This document shows, in pieces, positions 1-8,073 of a stretch of 64,000 nucleotides of DNA (position 1 is the stretch's first letter; each line of letters begins with the position of its first letter). The DNA comes from Nitrospinia bacterium (GTDB lineage: Bacteria; Nitrospinota; Nitrospinia; Nitrospinales; JAJDAT01), in NCBI GenBank assembly GCA_029261715.1, contig JAJDAT010000001.1:1-64000 (forward strand). Reading direction: 5' to 3'. A program made the position numbers and the translations under genes. The notes below the pieces were generated by a model. It had not been told where the DNA came from. It saw nothing but the letters and a program-made list of their open reading frames with translations, and searched no databases.

Positions 1-240
1 GGGGCTTTTTATAGACGAATGCGAGCTAGACTCGGAGCTCCAAAAGCCATCACCGCTACCGCACACAAACTAGCAAAGCTCATTTACAGAATGCTCAAAT
101 ATGGAGAAGACTATGTTGATAAAGGACAAGAATACTACGAATAGCAATACCAAGAACGCGTTTTAAATAATTTTAAAAATAAAGCTAAACAACTCGGATA
201 TCAACTACTTAACCCAAACACAGGTGAAGTTGTTTCTTAG
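1..240 (+). mobile_element. IS110-family transposase, C-terminal fragment with in-frame stop
   Basis: Frame 1 from the window edge reads GAFYRRMRARLGAPKAITAT and continues through an HKLAKLIYRMLKYGEDYV-type stretch typical of the C-terminus of IS110/IS116-type transposases (DEDD-type recombinases that use a transposon-encoded bridge RNA). A TAG stop interrupts the frame at 142-144, after the GQEYYE motif. The reading frame then continues as QYQERVLNNFKNKAKQLGYQ to a second TAG at 238-240. Homologues carry the EYYEQQYRER junction uninterrupted, so the stop is probably a decay mutation, although truncated IS110 proteins ending near here could still work. The 5' part lies outside the window. The element abuts a broken TIR gene on the other strand. 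Confidence 0.75.
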
Positions 241-459
241 GAGCCCTATTGTTGCTCGTTCCATGGCTTCTTTTATTTCTTGATATCAGTCGTCCCCTTC
301 CTCAATCTGATTGTCTGTCCACAGGGAGATTTCATTCTCTATAGCCAAAACTTCTAACTGTTTTAGAAGCATATCCTTCCACTTCACATCTTTATGGTCA
401 TAACTAATGAGAATTTTGGCTTTATTATTTGATAAGCTTTTTGGGAATGAATTTGACAT
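241..459 (-). pseudogene. TIR-domain protein, N-terminal remnant
   Basis: Reading the minus strand from ATG at 459 gives MSNSFPKSLSNNKAKILISY, then a DHKDVKWKDMLLKQLE stretch, EISLWTDNQIEEGDD, a TGA stop at 288-286, then YQEIKEAMERATIGLL in the same frame. This is the first half of a TIR domain: the ISY-x-H-KD box, the W-x-D-x-x-I-x-x-G-x-x-W box and the I-x-x-A-x-x-x-A helix. The TGA sits exactly where the conserved Trp (TGG) is expected. The similarity ends at about 240, where the IS110 remnant ends, so the gene was probably cut by the insertion. TIR proteins of this type act in antiphage or NADase systems, but here only a dead fragment remains. Confidence 0.65.
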
Positions 460-524
460 GCCAAAAACATAAACGACGAGGTCTAATTTGACAAGGGAAG
501 GACTATTGGAAAATAGAAGGATGA

Positions 525-550
525 TTATTAAATCGAGACAAGATCCTTCG
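525..550. repeat. Dispersed intergenic repeat fragment, copy 1
   Basis: TTATTAAATCGAGACAAGAT followed by CCTTCG recurs with three differences at 1318-1343. The sequence after it (CTTCGGCAAGCTCAGGACGA) resembles the CTTCGG...CAGGATGA debris at 1462-1501. It is non-coding and probably the remnant of a small repetitive element. Confidence 0.45.
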
Positions 551-670
551 CTCCTTCGGCAAGCTCAGGACGAGCTTAAGGCTCACCATGACATTCTTTT
601 TTTCTCAGGGTGAGAATATTAGGAGTCCTAAATGACACGCGGAGAAGACTTTGCTATTCCAGTTCTATTC

Positions 671-1249
671 TTAACTTTTCACTAAATCCATCATTTGTTC
701 TTTAACGGATTGAAACTTTTTCACCCCACCTTCGGCTCTGACTAATAACAGCGCTCCTTCTAAAAATGAAAAAATAAGGGCGGCTAGTTTTTTTGAATTG
801 CCTTTAAATTTAAAGTTCCCTTTCTTTTTGCCATTATCAAGAAGGCTAGTCAGACGCTTTTCGTTTTCGTTGTAAAAATATCGTACTCTGTCTGCGGCAG
901 CAGGTCCTAAGGTAAAAAGCTCAGCTCCCAACATTCCGCATAAACAAGCTTTATCATGATCGCCATCTTGTAAGGTAGCTTCAAATAACCCCATATACTT
1001 TAAAAGCTTTTTATCTTCGGGATCGCTGCTGGAAAAAAGATCATCCACTATTTTTAGAAAATTTTCGTTGTACCGCTCTAGAAGAGATTCCAACAGATTC
1101 TCTTTAGTCGGGAAATGATAATGTATGCTCGCTTTTCTGATTCCTACTGATTTGCTTATATGGTCATAGCTCATAGCGTTTGCGCCAAGTCTTTGGATCA
1201 AATCTTGAGCGGAATCTAATATAGCGGTTTTAGTATCGTTGATAGCCAT
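671..1249 (-). CDS. TetR/AcrR-family transcriptional regulator
   Basis: This 192-residue protein has the TetR layout. An N-terminal helix-turn-helix spans residues about 9-55 (AILDSAQDLIQRLGANAMSY, ISKSVGIRKASIHYHFPTKE, with the typical YHHF-like YHYFP box). It is followed by an all-helical ligand-binding and dimerisation domain containing CLCGMLGAEL and ending in FLEGALLLVRAEGG, which matches the AefR/YcdC-like subgroup. The protein should repress its own gene and perhaps a neighbour, releasing DNA on binding a small hydrophobic ligand. No efflux pump or enzyme target lies next to it in the window. A near-perfect 16-bp palindrome lies 9 bp upstream of the start codon and is the probable autoregulatory operator. 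Both cysteines in the CLC motif are conserved in several relatives and may be ligand- or redox-related. Confidence 0.85.
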   Translation of the reverse strand: MAINDTKTAILDSAQDLIQRLGANAMSYDHISKSVGIRKASIHYHFPTKENLLESLLERYNENFLKIVDDLFSSSDPEDKKLLKYMGLFEATLQDGDHDKACLCGMLGAELFTLGPAAADRVRYFYNENEKRLTSLLDNGKKKGNFKFKGNSKKLAALIFSFLEGALLLVRAEGGVKKFQSVKEQMMDLVKS

Positions 1250-1257
1250 AAAACTAT

Positions 1258-1273
1258 TCTACTAATTGGTAGA
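1258..1273. promoter_or_regulatory. Probable TetR operator
   Basis: TCTACTAATTGGTAGA is a 16-bp inverted repeat with a single mismatched pair. It lies 9 bp upstream of the ATG of the TetR gene, where autoregulatory TetR operators usually lie. The call rests on symmetry and position only. Confidence 0.55.
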
Positions 1274-1653
1274 TAAGAATCAAATATTTTTTAAACCATT
1301 AAACAGAGGAAGGGTTTTTATTAAATCGGGGCAAGATTCTTCGGCGCGGTAAACTGCTTCTCAGAATGACATGCGAAGGGGTTTGATGCAGACTAACTCA
1401 TTTTCTATTTTGTATTTTTCATTATATCCAGAAACAACTCATGACAAAACATTTCACACCTAGATCCTTCGCCATTCCTTCGGAATGACTCCAGGATGAC
1501 GGAAACTTAAACTGGCGGTTTGAAATAAGAGAGCGCACTTATATAAAACTTTTATTGAGTTTCTTGATCAAATCAATATAGTCCTTATGTCTTACACTCG
1601 GTGTGACAATTTCTTTAAAATAAAAAGCAAATACCATTATAGTCAAAACACGC
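1274..1653. other. Intergenic region with repeat debris
   Basis: No convincing reading frame was seen. It contains a second copy of the dispersed repeat (TTATTAAATCGGGGCAAGAT at 1318-1337) and a third degenerate fragment at about 1462-1501 (AGATCCTTCGCCATTCCTTC, then GGAATGACTCCAGGATGAC). These are the short CTTCGG/CAGGATGAC repeats that often accumulate next to mobile elements, consistent with the IS110 remnant nearby. Confidence 0.4.
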
Positions 1654-1687
1654 AAAAAAAAAGCCGGAGCCAATTAAGGCCCCGGCT
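1654..1687 (-). terminator. Rho-independent terminator of the XRE gene
   Basis: On the minus strand AGCCGGGGCC, a TTAATT loop, GGCTCCGGCT and then a run of T form a 10-bp stem with one mismatch followed by a U-tract. It lies 15 bp past the stop of the XRE-family gene. Confidence 0.85.
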
Positions 1688-1702
1688 AATAATTTTTTAT
1701 TC

Positions 1703-1963
1703 TTAATCTCTTCTTATGCGTTTCATTTTGCCAGTATCTGTTAACAACCAAATTACGTTTAAATCTGTATTACGATGAAGGCTAGCGAGAGTGTCTGCCG
1801 AAGGCAATGATTTATTATTTTCTAAATCCGATAACGACCCTTGCGAAGTGTTGATAATTTCACCTAATTCTATCAACTTCAAACCGCCTTTTTTTCTCCA
1901 TTCCCTAAGCCGATCTCCCACTCCATCTACAACGCCAAACTTTCCTTTTTTCTTCATGACCAT
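1703..1963 (-). CDS. Small XRE-family helix-turn-helix regulator
   Basis: This 86-residue protein has a single HTH_3/Cro-CI domain (GDRLREWRKKGGLKLIELGE, then IINTSQGSLSDLENNKSLPS). The tail DTLASLHRNTDLNVIWLLTD is typical of short phage-repressor-like regulators. It is a paralogue of the protein at 14539-14955, sharing GDRxREWRK, the LSxLENNKSLPSxDTLA recognition region and the NxxWL motif, but it lacks that protein's C-terminal extension. A GGAGG sequence precedes the start. Two ATGs (1963 and 1957) are possible; GGAGG is 4 nt from the first and 10 nt from the second. No phage genes lie around it, and its target is unknown. Confidence 0.8.
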   Translation of the reverse strand: MVMKKKGKFGVVDGVGDRLREWRKKGGLKLIELGEIINTSQGSLSDLENNKSLPSADTLASLHRNTDLNVIWLLTDTGKMKRIRRD

Positions 1964-2039
1964 TTTGCCTCCTTTTTAATTCATCTCAGCGGGACTTTTT
2001 AATTATGAATCAAATGCCTGCCAATAACAAGCAATAGGG

Positions 2040-2408
2040 TTAAACGAAATATGCCGCGCCGGAATCTTCGGTTTCGTTTATTTGCACTCGCTTTACTTTT
2101 GCATTCTCCGTGTTCACCTCTTTCGATAAATTGTCATAGAGCCACCGGGCTATATTTTCCGCAGATGGATTCAATTTATCAAAAGGCGCCACTTCATTAA
2201 TATTTTGATAATCCAGCCTTGACAATATCTCGTCTGTCTTTTTTTTGAGAGCGACAAAATCTATTCCGACTTCCATACCGTCTAATTCTTTTGCCTCTAC
2301 TAAAACTCTCGCGCCCCAGTTATGCCCATGTAACCGCTCAAATTCACCATCGTAGCCGCGCAATCTATGCGCAGCCGAAAATTTAGTAGTAATTATTACT
2401 TCATACAT
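2040..2408 (-). CDS. QueD/6-pyruvoyl-tetrahydropterin synthase-like protein, catalytic residues replaced
   Basis: This 122-residue protein has the PTPS/QueD fold signature. Zinc ligands are present as FSAAHRL (His14) and LHGHN (His31 and His33), a GIDFVALKK strand follows, and the terminal substrate-binding Glu is in QINETEDSGAAYF. QueD makes 6-carboxy-tetrahydropterin in queuosine and 7-deazapurine synthesis. However, the catalytic Cys of the CxxxHGH motif is Phe here (FERLHGHN), and the LDH motif that supplies the catalytic His reads LDYQNIN. The zinc site is intact, so it may bind a pterin yet perform another reaction, or be a diverged paralogue. It is the last gene of a probable thiO-bioA-queD-like run on the minus strand (57-bp gap). 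No queC or queE is in the window. Confidence 0.75.
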   Translation of the reverse strand: MYEVIITTKFSAAHRLRGYDGEFERLHGHNWGARVLVEAKELDGMEVGIDFVALKKKTDEILSRLDYQNINEVAPFDKLNPSAENIARWLYDNLSKEVNTENAKVKRVQINETEDSGAAYFV

Positions 2409-2465
2409 CGGACAAAAAACTAACTAGCTGTAAACCGAAGCGCTCCGGTTTCAAACTCTCAAATT

Positions 2466-3821
2466 TTATTTAAGGATATCGTGAATACAATCATAAGCTG
2501 TATTGGTCATGAATTCAATCTCGCTTTTCGAAATTATCAATGGAGGCATAAAATAAATGACATTTCCTAAGGGTCGTAACAAAACTCCTCGTTTTAATCC
2601 TTCTAAATAGATTCTGTAACCCAACCTTTTTTCAAATGGGTAAGGTGTCTTTTTCTCTTTATTTTCCATCAACTCGACTCTTCCTATCATTCCAATTTGC
2701 CGATATTCTCCGCAATGCTCCAGCATTTCAAGTCTTTTACCGCCTTCCTTAAGCCAATTGGACTTTTCTTTTAAATACACAAAAAAATTATCTTCGGTCA
2801 ACATATCCAACGTTTCGTTAGCGCATGCGCATGCCAAAGGGTTCGCCGTGTAACTATGGCTATGTAGAAATAGTTTAAATGTGTCGTATTCATCATAAAA
2901 CGCTTGGTAGATTTTGTCCTCTGTCATAGTTGCCGCTAGCGGTAAGTACCCAGAAGTCAAACCTTTTGATAGGCATAGGAAAGTAGGCTCAAATCCATAT
3001 TCCTGACAAACGAACAGCGCTCCTGTCCGGCCAAACCCCACTGCGACTTCGTCGAAGATGGTATGAATATCCAACACTTTACAGGTATCGGTTAAACGCC
3101 TTAGATAAACGGAAGAATACATTTTCATACCAGCGGCGCCCTGAATTAAAGGTTCCACTATCGCCCCAGCCACCTTATCTGAATTTTCGTTCAAAATTTG
3201 TTCCATTGGTTCGAAACATTCAGCCGCACAGGTTTCTGGAACCAATCCATAAGGACATCGATCGCAATCGGGTCCGGGAACTTCGATATTATCGATCAAA
3301 ATGTTTTGGAACTTTGTTCGAAACAAATCAATACCGCAAACCGAAAGCGCACCAAGGGTTTCTCCATGATAAGCGCCTTTGAGGTGCACAAATTTCTTTC
3401 GTTCCGGCTTTCCAACTTCCAACCAATATTGAGCACTCATCTTGAGAGCTATCTCAATTGATGTAGAACCATTATCGGAAAAAAACACTCTATTTAAATT
3501 TGGAGGGGTATTCCGTACTAGTTTTTCAGCAAGGTCGATGGCGGGTTGGTGAGTAACGCCGGCAAACATCACATGAGCGATTTCTTGTAATTGTCGGGTA
3601 ACCGCCGCATTAAGACGTGGATGGTTATGACCAAAGATATTAACCCACCAGGATGAAATTCCGTCAAGGTAACGGTTACCTTTACGGTCGATAAGGTAAA
3701 CGCCCTCGCCTTTGTCTATCAATAAAGGAGGTTCTGTTTCGTGATCTTTCATCTGAGTCGCAGGATGCCAAATATGATTGAAATCGCGAGCCAAATCCTC
3801 TTTCAATTTTTTTGAGTCCAT
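2466..3821 (-). CDS. bioA: Adenosylmethionine-8-amino-7-oxononanoate aminotransferase
   Basis: This 451-residue class III (fold type I) PLP aminotransferase has full BioA length. It shows DFNHIWHPATQM at the N-terminus, GISSWWVNIFGHNHP (the substrate-binding WW pair), FSDNGSTSIEIALKM, YHGETLGALSV, FDEVAVGFGRTG (the PLP-contacting Asp) and LSKGLTSGYLPLAAT with the Schiff-base Lys, then HSYTANPLACA. BioA transfers an amino group from S-adenosylmethionine to 8-amino-7-oxononanoate (KAPA) to give DAPA, the second-last-but-one step of biotin synthesis, in the cytoplasm. No other bio gene is in the window. It lies 48 bp downstream of thiO on the same strand, so the two are probably co-transcribed. 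Confidence 0.93.
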   Translation of the reverse strand: MDSKKLKEDLARDFNHIWHPATQMKDHETEPPLLIDKGEGVYLIDRKGNRYLDGISSWWVNIFGHNHPRLNAAVTRQLQEIAHVMFAGVTHQPAIDLAEKLVRNTPPNLNRVFFSDNGSTSIEIALKMSAQYWLEVGKPERKKFVHLKGAYHGETLGALSVCGIDLFRTKFQNILIDNIEVPGPDCDRCPYGLVPETCAAECFEPMEQILNENSDKVAGAIVEPLIQGAAGMKMYSSVYLRRLTDTCKVLDIHTIFDEVAVGFGRTGALFVCQEYGFEPTFLCLSKGLTSGYLPLAATMTEDKIYQAFYDEYDTFKLFLHSHSYTANPLACACANETLDMLTEDNFFVYLKEKSNWLKEGGKRLEMLEHCGEYRQIGMIGRVELMENKEKKTPYPFEKRLGYRIYLEGLKRGVLLRPLGNVIYFMPPLIISKSEIEFMTNTAYDCIHDILK

Positions 3822-3869
3822 ATTTTGGGAATTCTCTTTCTAGAAATGCTTAACGTTTTAAACTTCGAC

Positions 3870-4982
3870 TTACAAATTATATCGCGAGGGGGAAAACTCT
3901 TCGATTTCTCTATCTAAAGTTCCTAAGACATGCTGTGCCATATAATCTGCTTGATTGGGAGTTTGTAAAATTCCGTTACGAAAATGCCCAGTCGAATAGA
4001 ATAAATTTTGATAACGAGAGCTTTTCCCCATAACTGGCATGCCATCATCTGCGGCGGGCCTCAAGCCCGTCCAACTTTCTATCAACGGAGCGTTGCGCAA
4101 ACAGGGCAAAACCCGAGCGGCTTGATCTATCAATCTTTGGATCGCTTCGTTTTCAATAATGGGATCGTAACCGCGATCTTCCATTGTAGAGCCTAAAACA
4201 AAACCGTTACCTTCTCTCCAGGGAGCTATATAAGTTAAATAACCACCAACGGTATATTCCAAACAATCGTCATCCACCTGCACTCGACACATTTGGCCTT
4301 TGACAGGCCTTATCGGTAACTCAACGTCTAAAACTTTGGCTAACGGGCCTGACCAGCTCCCACCCGCTAGAATGAACTCACGACTTTTTATTTTTCCTGA
4401 ATCCGTTACCGCATAATCTAAAACGTCTCCGCTTTTTATGAATCCTGTAACACGCTGATCAATTAATTCCACGCCTAAATTTTTAATCGCTTTAACAAGA
4501 GCGTCATGAAGTTGCCGATTATTAATTTGCCCCTGACCTACCCAAATAACTTCTCCACATTCTTCAGATAAATAAGGAATCTTTTCTCGAACCCGTTCCT
4601 TAGACCAGACTTCAAAAGGAGCCCCAACTTTTTCCAAAAACGTTAATCGATCTTCCCAACGATCACCTACCAGTAGTTTAGGCATTATTGATCCAGCCAT
4701 GGACAAATAAATAGACTCTCCGCTCACGCCCACCAATTCATCCACAAACTTCGGATATTTCTCCAAAGATTCCCGGCAAAATCGAAAAAAACAATCATCC
4801 GACTCACTTTCCCCATAAGGCGCCAACATACCGGCGGCGGCACGCGAAGCCATCAAAGAATTTACTGAATCTCCAACAACGGCCACCTTCATTTGCGGTT
4901 TTATTTGTTTGATGCGAAAAGCAACACTCAACCCAATAACTCCCGCTCCAATAACAACCAAATCAAAATTATCTAACTTCAT
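3870..4982 (-). CDS. thiO: Glycine oxidase ThiO (FAD-dependent)
   Basis: This 370-residue D-amino-acid-oxidase-family protein begins with a Rossmann FAD motif (LVVIGAGVIGLSVAFRI, residues about 9-25). It has the ASRAAAGMLAPYGE segment characteristic of ThiO, a mid-domain LAGGSWSGPLA, and the C-terminal SWTGLRPAADDGMPVMG and FYSTGHFRNGILQTP motifs. ThiO oxidises glycine to iminoacetate (dehydroglycine), the precursor for the thiazole ring of thiamin in aerobes. No thiG, thiS or thiE lies nearby. It is probably the first gene of the thiO-bioA-queD-like run. A sarcosine-oxidase-like role is a less likely alternative. Confidence 0.88.
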   Translation of the reverse strand: MKLDNFDLVVIGAGVIGLSVAFRIKQIKPQMKVAVVGDSVNSLMASRAAAGMLAPYGESESDDCFFRFCRESLEKYPKFVDELVGVSGESIYLSMAGSIMPKLLVGDRWEDRLTFLEKVGAPFEVWSKERVREKIPYLSEECGEVIWVGQGQINNRQLHDALVKAIKNLGVELIDQRVTGFIKSGDVLDYAVTDSGKIKSREFILAGGSWSGPLAKVLDVELPIRPVKGQMCRVQVDDDCLEYTVGGYLTYIAPWREGNGFVLGSTMEDRGYDPIIENEAIQRLIDQAARVLPCLRNAPLIESWTGLRPAADDGMPVMGKSSRYQNLFYSTGHFRNGILQTPNQADYMAQHVLGTLDREIEEFSPSRYNL

Positions 4983-5303
4983 TATTCACTCTAATTAATA
5001 GAAGCGTTCTGCTTCTTGTTTAAAATCTTTGAATTATGGTATTTTTGTTAAAGTTTTGCTATTGTAATTCTTATCTAATATTGAAAACAGATAACATTTC
5101 AATTTAGGCAGTAAAAAGCGTCACAGGTGAATCGCTTCAAAGCGATTTTGCTAATCATTATAGATACAATATAAATTTTTTAGGATACTTTTAAAAATTC
5201 ATATTTTTACCGCTTTCTCGCGAAATTTTTCTAATTATCAAAGATTTCGCTTAGTAAAATTGTATTTTTGAAGGTTCCCTTCAATTTTAAGGTTTAATAA
5301 ATA
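4983..5303. other. Divergent intergenic region with a small hairpin
   Basis: This AT-rich region lies between the divergent thiO (-) and the ATC-hydrolase-like gene (+), so it should hold both promoters. A hairpin AATCGCTT-CA-AAGCGATT lies at 5130-5147. No clear -35/-10 pair or operator could be assigned. Confidence 0.3.
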
Positions 5304-5918
5304 ATGGAAGAAGATCAAACTCCAACCGAGTCCGCTAAACATGTAGAACCCATCGTAGCCCATCTCACAGCCGAAAATCCCTCAGTGAAGGATAGCATTC
5401 GGTGGCAATTCAGCAAGATTTGGGATTTAGAGGAAGCGGATAATTTAGAACCTGCCGAACAACGTTTATTGACCGTAGCATTATTCATTTATTGCTCTCA
5501 CTTGCAGTTGGAAAACGCTAACGTAAAGTTGGATATGGCGAGAGAAGCTATCTTAAAAGCTTTGAAAAAATGGATGTCTCCTGAACTTGAGAAAAACACA
5601 AAGTTTGAAAAAGCTTCAGACAATCCATTTGGGAAGTATGTAGAAATAGAATCGGAACGATTTGACCAGTTCTACGATTGGGATCATTTTCTTCCAGAAA
5701 CTTTAAAAAGTAACGATAAAGAATGGACCGTGAAAATGCAAAAATGTTACTTCTGCCAATTCTTTATCCGGTTTGGCAGATCGGATTTTATGCAAACAGC
5801 CTGTACATTCGATCAAATTGGAGCTCAAGAACGAAGCGAATACGTTAATTTAAAACTTACCAATTTATTCCCCAAATGGGGCAGTTCTTGCACGTTCCAA
5901 TTTACCCGCAAAGATTAA
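5304..5918 (+). CDS. Probable L-2-amino-thiazoline-4-carboxylic acid hydrolase family protein
   Basis: This 204-residue soluble protein is largely helical with no signal peptide. The C-terminal third, KCYFCQFFIRFGRSDFMQTA followed by CTFDQIG and ending WGSSCTFQF, fits the Cys-x-Phe...Phe-Phe...Gly...Cys-x-x-Asp...Cys-x-F-x-Y/F pattern of the ATC-hydrolase family (PF14196), by recognition of the pattern only. Named members of that family open the ring of amino-thiazoline carboxylate to give S- or N-carbamoyl-cysteine, but most have unknown substrates. The FYDWDHFLPETL segment precedes the motif. A hairpin follows the stop. The neighbours are a divergent thiO and a downstream glycosyltransferase, which do not fix the function. 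Confidence 0.5.
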   Translation: MEEDQTPTESAKHVEPIVAHLTAENPSVKDSIRWQFSKIWDLEEADNLEPAEQRLLTVALFIYCSHLQLENANVKLDMAREAILKALKKWMSPELEKNTKFEKASDNPFGKYVEIESERFDQFYDWDHFLPETLKSNDKEWTVKMQKCYFCQFFIRFGRSDFMQTACTFDQIGAQERSEYVNLKLTNLFPKWGSSCTFQFTRKD

Positions 5919-5924
5919 GATGTC

Positions 5925-5953
5925 CAGGCGCTTTTAAAGCGCCTGAATCTTAA
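5925..5953 (+). terminator. Hairpin, possible weak terminator
   Basis: CAGGCGC-TTTTAAA-GCGCCTG forms a 7-bp GC-rich stem starting 6 bp after the stop of the preceding gene. The following tract (AATCTTAAATTTTTC) is only moderately T-rich, so termination may be partial. Confidence 0.5.
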
Positions 5954-5981
5954 ATTTTTCTAAACATAACTCCAACATTTA

Positions 5982-7073
5982 TTGATTCGGTCAAGACTTA
6001 TCAAACGAATCGCCTATTACATTAGTTCGCATGGTTATGGGCATGCCGCCCGTTCTTTAGCCGTTTTAGAAGCCTTGGCGAATAAAGCCACACTTTTTGT
6101 AAAAACAGAAATACCCCCTTCTTTCTTTCAAGACTACTTAGGCGACTGCCTTCAAATCATTTCTCAACAAACCGATTCCGGTTGCGCCCAAAAAAACTTT
6201 TCCGATATAGACGAAGAAACCACCTTTCAAAACTTTCAAAAGTTTATGCAAGGGCACGACCAAACCATAGAATCAGAAGTTAATTGGCTTAAACAAGAAT
6301 CTATTGATTTAATAATTTCTGACGCTTCCTCAATGCCAATAGAAGCTGCACACAGAGCCAATATCCCTTCCCTACTCATTACTAATTTTACCTGGTACGA
6401 TATTTATTCAGAGTTTTCACTTGCTTATAAATATGTCGATTTAATAGAAATATTAAAAGACGAATATTCCAAAACAACTTTACAGATTCTTCCTCAATGC
6501 CATATCGTCAACGATGCAACCCCCAATAAAAAAAAATCGGGTTTTATTGGACTTACTGGGAAAAATATTCGCGACCGACTGGCCAAAGAACTTTCTTTAG
6601 ATTTTGAAGGAAAAACCGCAGTCTTTATTTATCTAGGCCGCTTAGACTCTTCATTTTTAGAATGGGAAAACTTAAGTTCCATCAAAGATTGTTTGTTTTT
6701 TACTCGCGACGACGTTCCAACAAAAGTTAAAAATTTATTTGCTTTAGATAGTTCTTACGAATATCGTGATTTGATCGCCAGTTCGGACGTAGTATGCACC
6801 AAAGCAGGTTACTCCACTTTGGCGACAGCCTTCATTTCAGGAGTACCCATTTTTTCCAGCGACAGGCAAAATTTCTCTGAAGTAAAAGCCGTCAAGAAGT
6901 ATCTCAAAGATAACAAGGTTGGCCTCATCTTAGACAACAAACACTTTTTTTCTTGCGACTGGGAAGAAACCATAAAGAAAACTCGGTCTCTATCCGTTAA
7001 GGGAAAGGTATTGTTGCACGGCGAGAAAACCGTATTATCCGTAATCAACAACTGGTTAAATACATCATTTTGA
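5982..7073 (+). CDS. GT-B-fold glycosyltransferase
   Basis: This 363-residue protein has the N-terminal IAYYISSHGYGHAARSLAVL motif (residues about 10-29), the GHG/GYGHA box found in UDP-glycosyltransferase-like and L-arabinokinase N-terminal domains. A C-terminal Rossmann half contains VVCTKAGYSTLATAFISGVP (a K-x-G-Y-S-T box corresponding to the nucleotide-sugar-binding region) and FSEVKAVKKYLKDNKVG. It should transfer a sugar from a nucleotide sugar to a small or lipid acceptor in the cytoplasm; the acceptor is unknown. Translation is taken to start at TTG 5982 because no ATG lies before the conserved SHGYGHA box. It is followed after 17 bp by a GT2 glycosyltransferase, so the pair is probably co-transcribed for a glycan or glycolipid. 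Confidence 0.75.
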   Translation: MIRSRLIKRIAYYISSHGYGHAARSLAVLEALANKATLFVKTEIPPSFFQDYLGDCLQIISQQTDSGCAQKNFSDIDEETTFQNFQKFMQGHDQTIESEVNWLKQESIDLIISDASSMPIEAAHRANIPSLLITNFTWYDIYSEFSLAYKYVDLIEILKDEYSKTTLQILPQCHIVNDATPNKKKSGFIGLTGKNIRDRLAKELSLDFEGKTAVFIYLGRLDSSFLEWENLSSIKDCLFFTRDDVPTKVKNLFALDSSYEYRDLIASSDVVCTKAGYSTLATAFISGVPIFSSDRQNFSEVKAVKKYLKDNKVGLILDNKHFFSCDWEETIKKTRSLSVKGKVLLHGEKTVLSVINNWLNTSF

Positions 7074-7090
7074 TCGTAATGAATTAATAA

Positions 7091-8053
7091 ATGACCAAAA
7101 CTAACAACATTCCAGACATAACTTTAATCGTCACTAATTGGAATGGCGAAAATTTACTGCGAGAATGCTTGCCCTCCTTAATTAAATCTGTCGAATACGA
7201 CTCTGCCAGGTCCTACGAAATAATGGTGATTGATGACTGTAGCCAAGATGCTAGCCTTGAAATATTAAAAAACGAGTTCCCAACCATAAGAGCGGAAAAA
7301 ACGCCACAAAACTTGGGATTCCAAGGAGCCAATAATTACGCTGCAAAATTAGCCGAATCACAATTAATAATGCCTATCAATAATGACGTTAAACTGCATG
7401 AAAAAGCGCTTTATTATTTAGCAGAGCATTTTCAAAATGCAGACGTTTTTGCGGTCAGCGGTAAAATTTATGACTTTGATGAAAAAACGTTTCTTTACGG
7501 CAACCGTGGAGGATATTTTGATAAAGGACATTTTTATTTGTACGAAAAGTCTCCAGACGACTCCACACAAACTTTATTCGCCTGCGGCGGCGCCTTCATG
7601 GTAAACCGCAAACGTTATTTAGAGTTAGGAGGATTCGACTCCTTATACCATCCGCTATATTACGAAGAAATCGATTTATCTTATAGAGCTCTTAAGCGTG
7701 GATGGTCCGTTTTATACGAACCCGAATCAATCGCTTATCATAAAGTTCAAGCGACTATCACCAAGCAAAATAAAAAGAAAAAAATTGGATGGATATCTGC
7801 TAGAAATAACTATCTATTTGTTTGGAAAAATATTTTAGACTCGAAAATGACTACAGAGTTTCTCATTTATATTCCTCTTTTTTTAATTCGCGACGCGTTA
7901 AAGTTCAAATCACGCTTTTGGATAGCTTTTTTTATGGCTTTAAAAAGGTTGCCGCTGGCTATTAAAGGAAGGCGGAAAGAGAAGAAGGCAAAACTAAATA
8001 GTGATGAAATCATTTTATCTCGCATAAACCAAGGTAAAGACGCTAGTCTATGA
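7091..8053 (+). CDS. Family 2 glycosyltransferase (rhamnosyltransferase-like)
   Basis: This 320-residue GT-A enzyme shows ITLIVTNWNGENLLRECLPS at the N-terminus, VIDDCSQDAS (nucleotide-binding Asp), NLGFQGANNYA, INNDVKL (the DxD equivalent), CGGAFMVNR, GGFDSLYHPLYYEEIDLSYR (the catalytic ED region) and GW..YEPESIAYHKV. This set is typical of GT2 enzymes of the WbbL/rhamnosyltransferase type that build surface polysaccharide. The C-terminus has a hydrophobic stretch (FLIYIPLFLIRDAL) that may touch the membrane, followed by a basic tail. It lies 17 bp after the GT-B gene. A strong hairpin terminator follows. Confidence 0.85.
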   Translation: MTKTNNIPDITLIVTNWNGENLLRECLPSLIKSVEYDSARSYEIMVIDDCSQDASLEILKNEFPTIRAEKTPQNLGFQGANNYAAKLAESQLIMPINNDVKLHEKALYYLAEHFQNADVFAVSGKIYDFDEKTFLYGNRGGYFDKGHFYLYEKSPDDSTQTLFACGGAFMVNRKRYLELGGFDSLYHPLYYEEIDLSYRALKRGWSVLYEPESIAYHKVQATITKQNKKKKIGWISARNNYLFVWKNILDSKMTTEFLIYIPLFLIRDALKFKSRFWIAFFMALKRLPLAIKGRRKEKKAKLNSDEIILSRINQGKDASL

Positions 8054-8073
8054 AAGAATTGAAAATAAACAAA

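Noticed and set aside
1791-1979. Plus-strand frame opposite the small XRE gene
   Set aside because: It is the antisense of a gene with a clear HTH domain and ribosome-binding site, and has no recognisable features.
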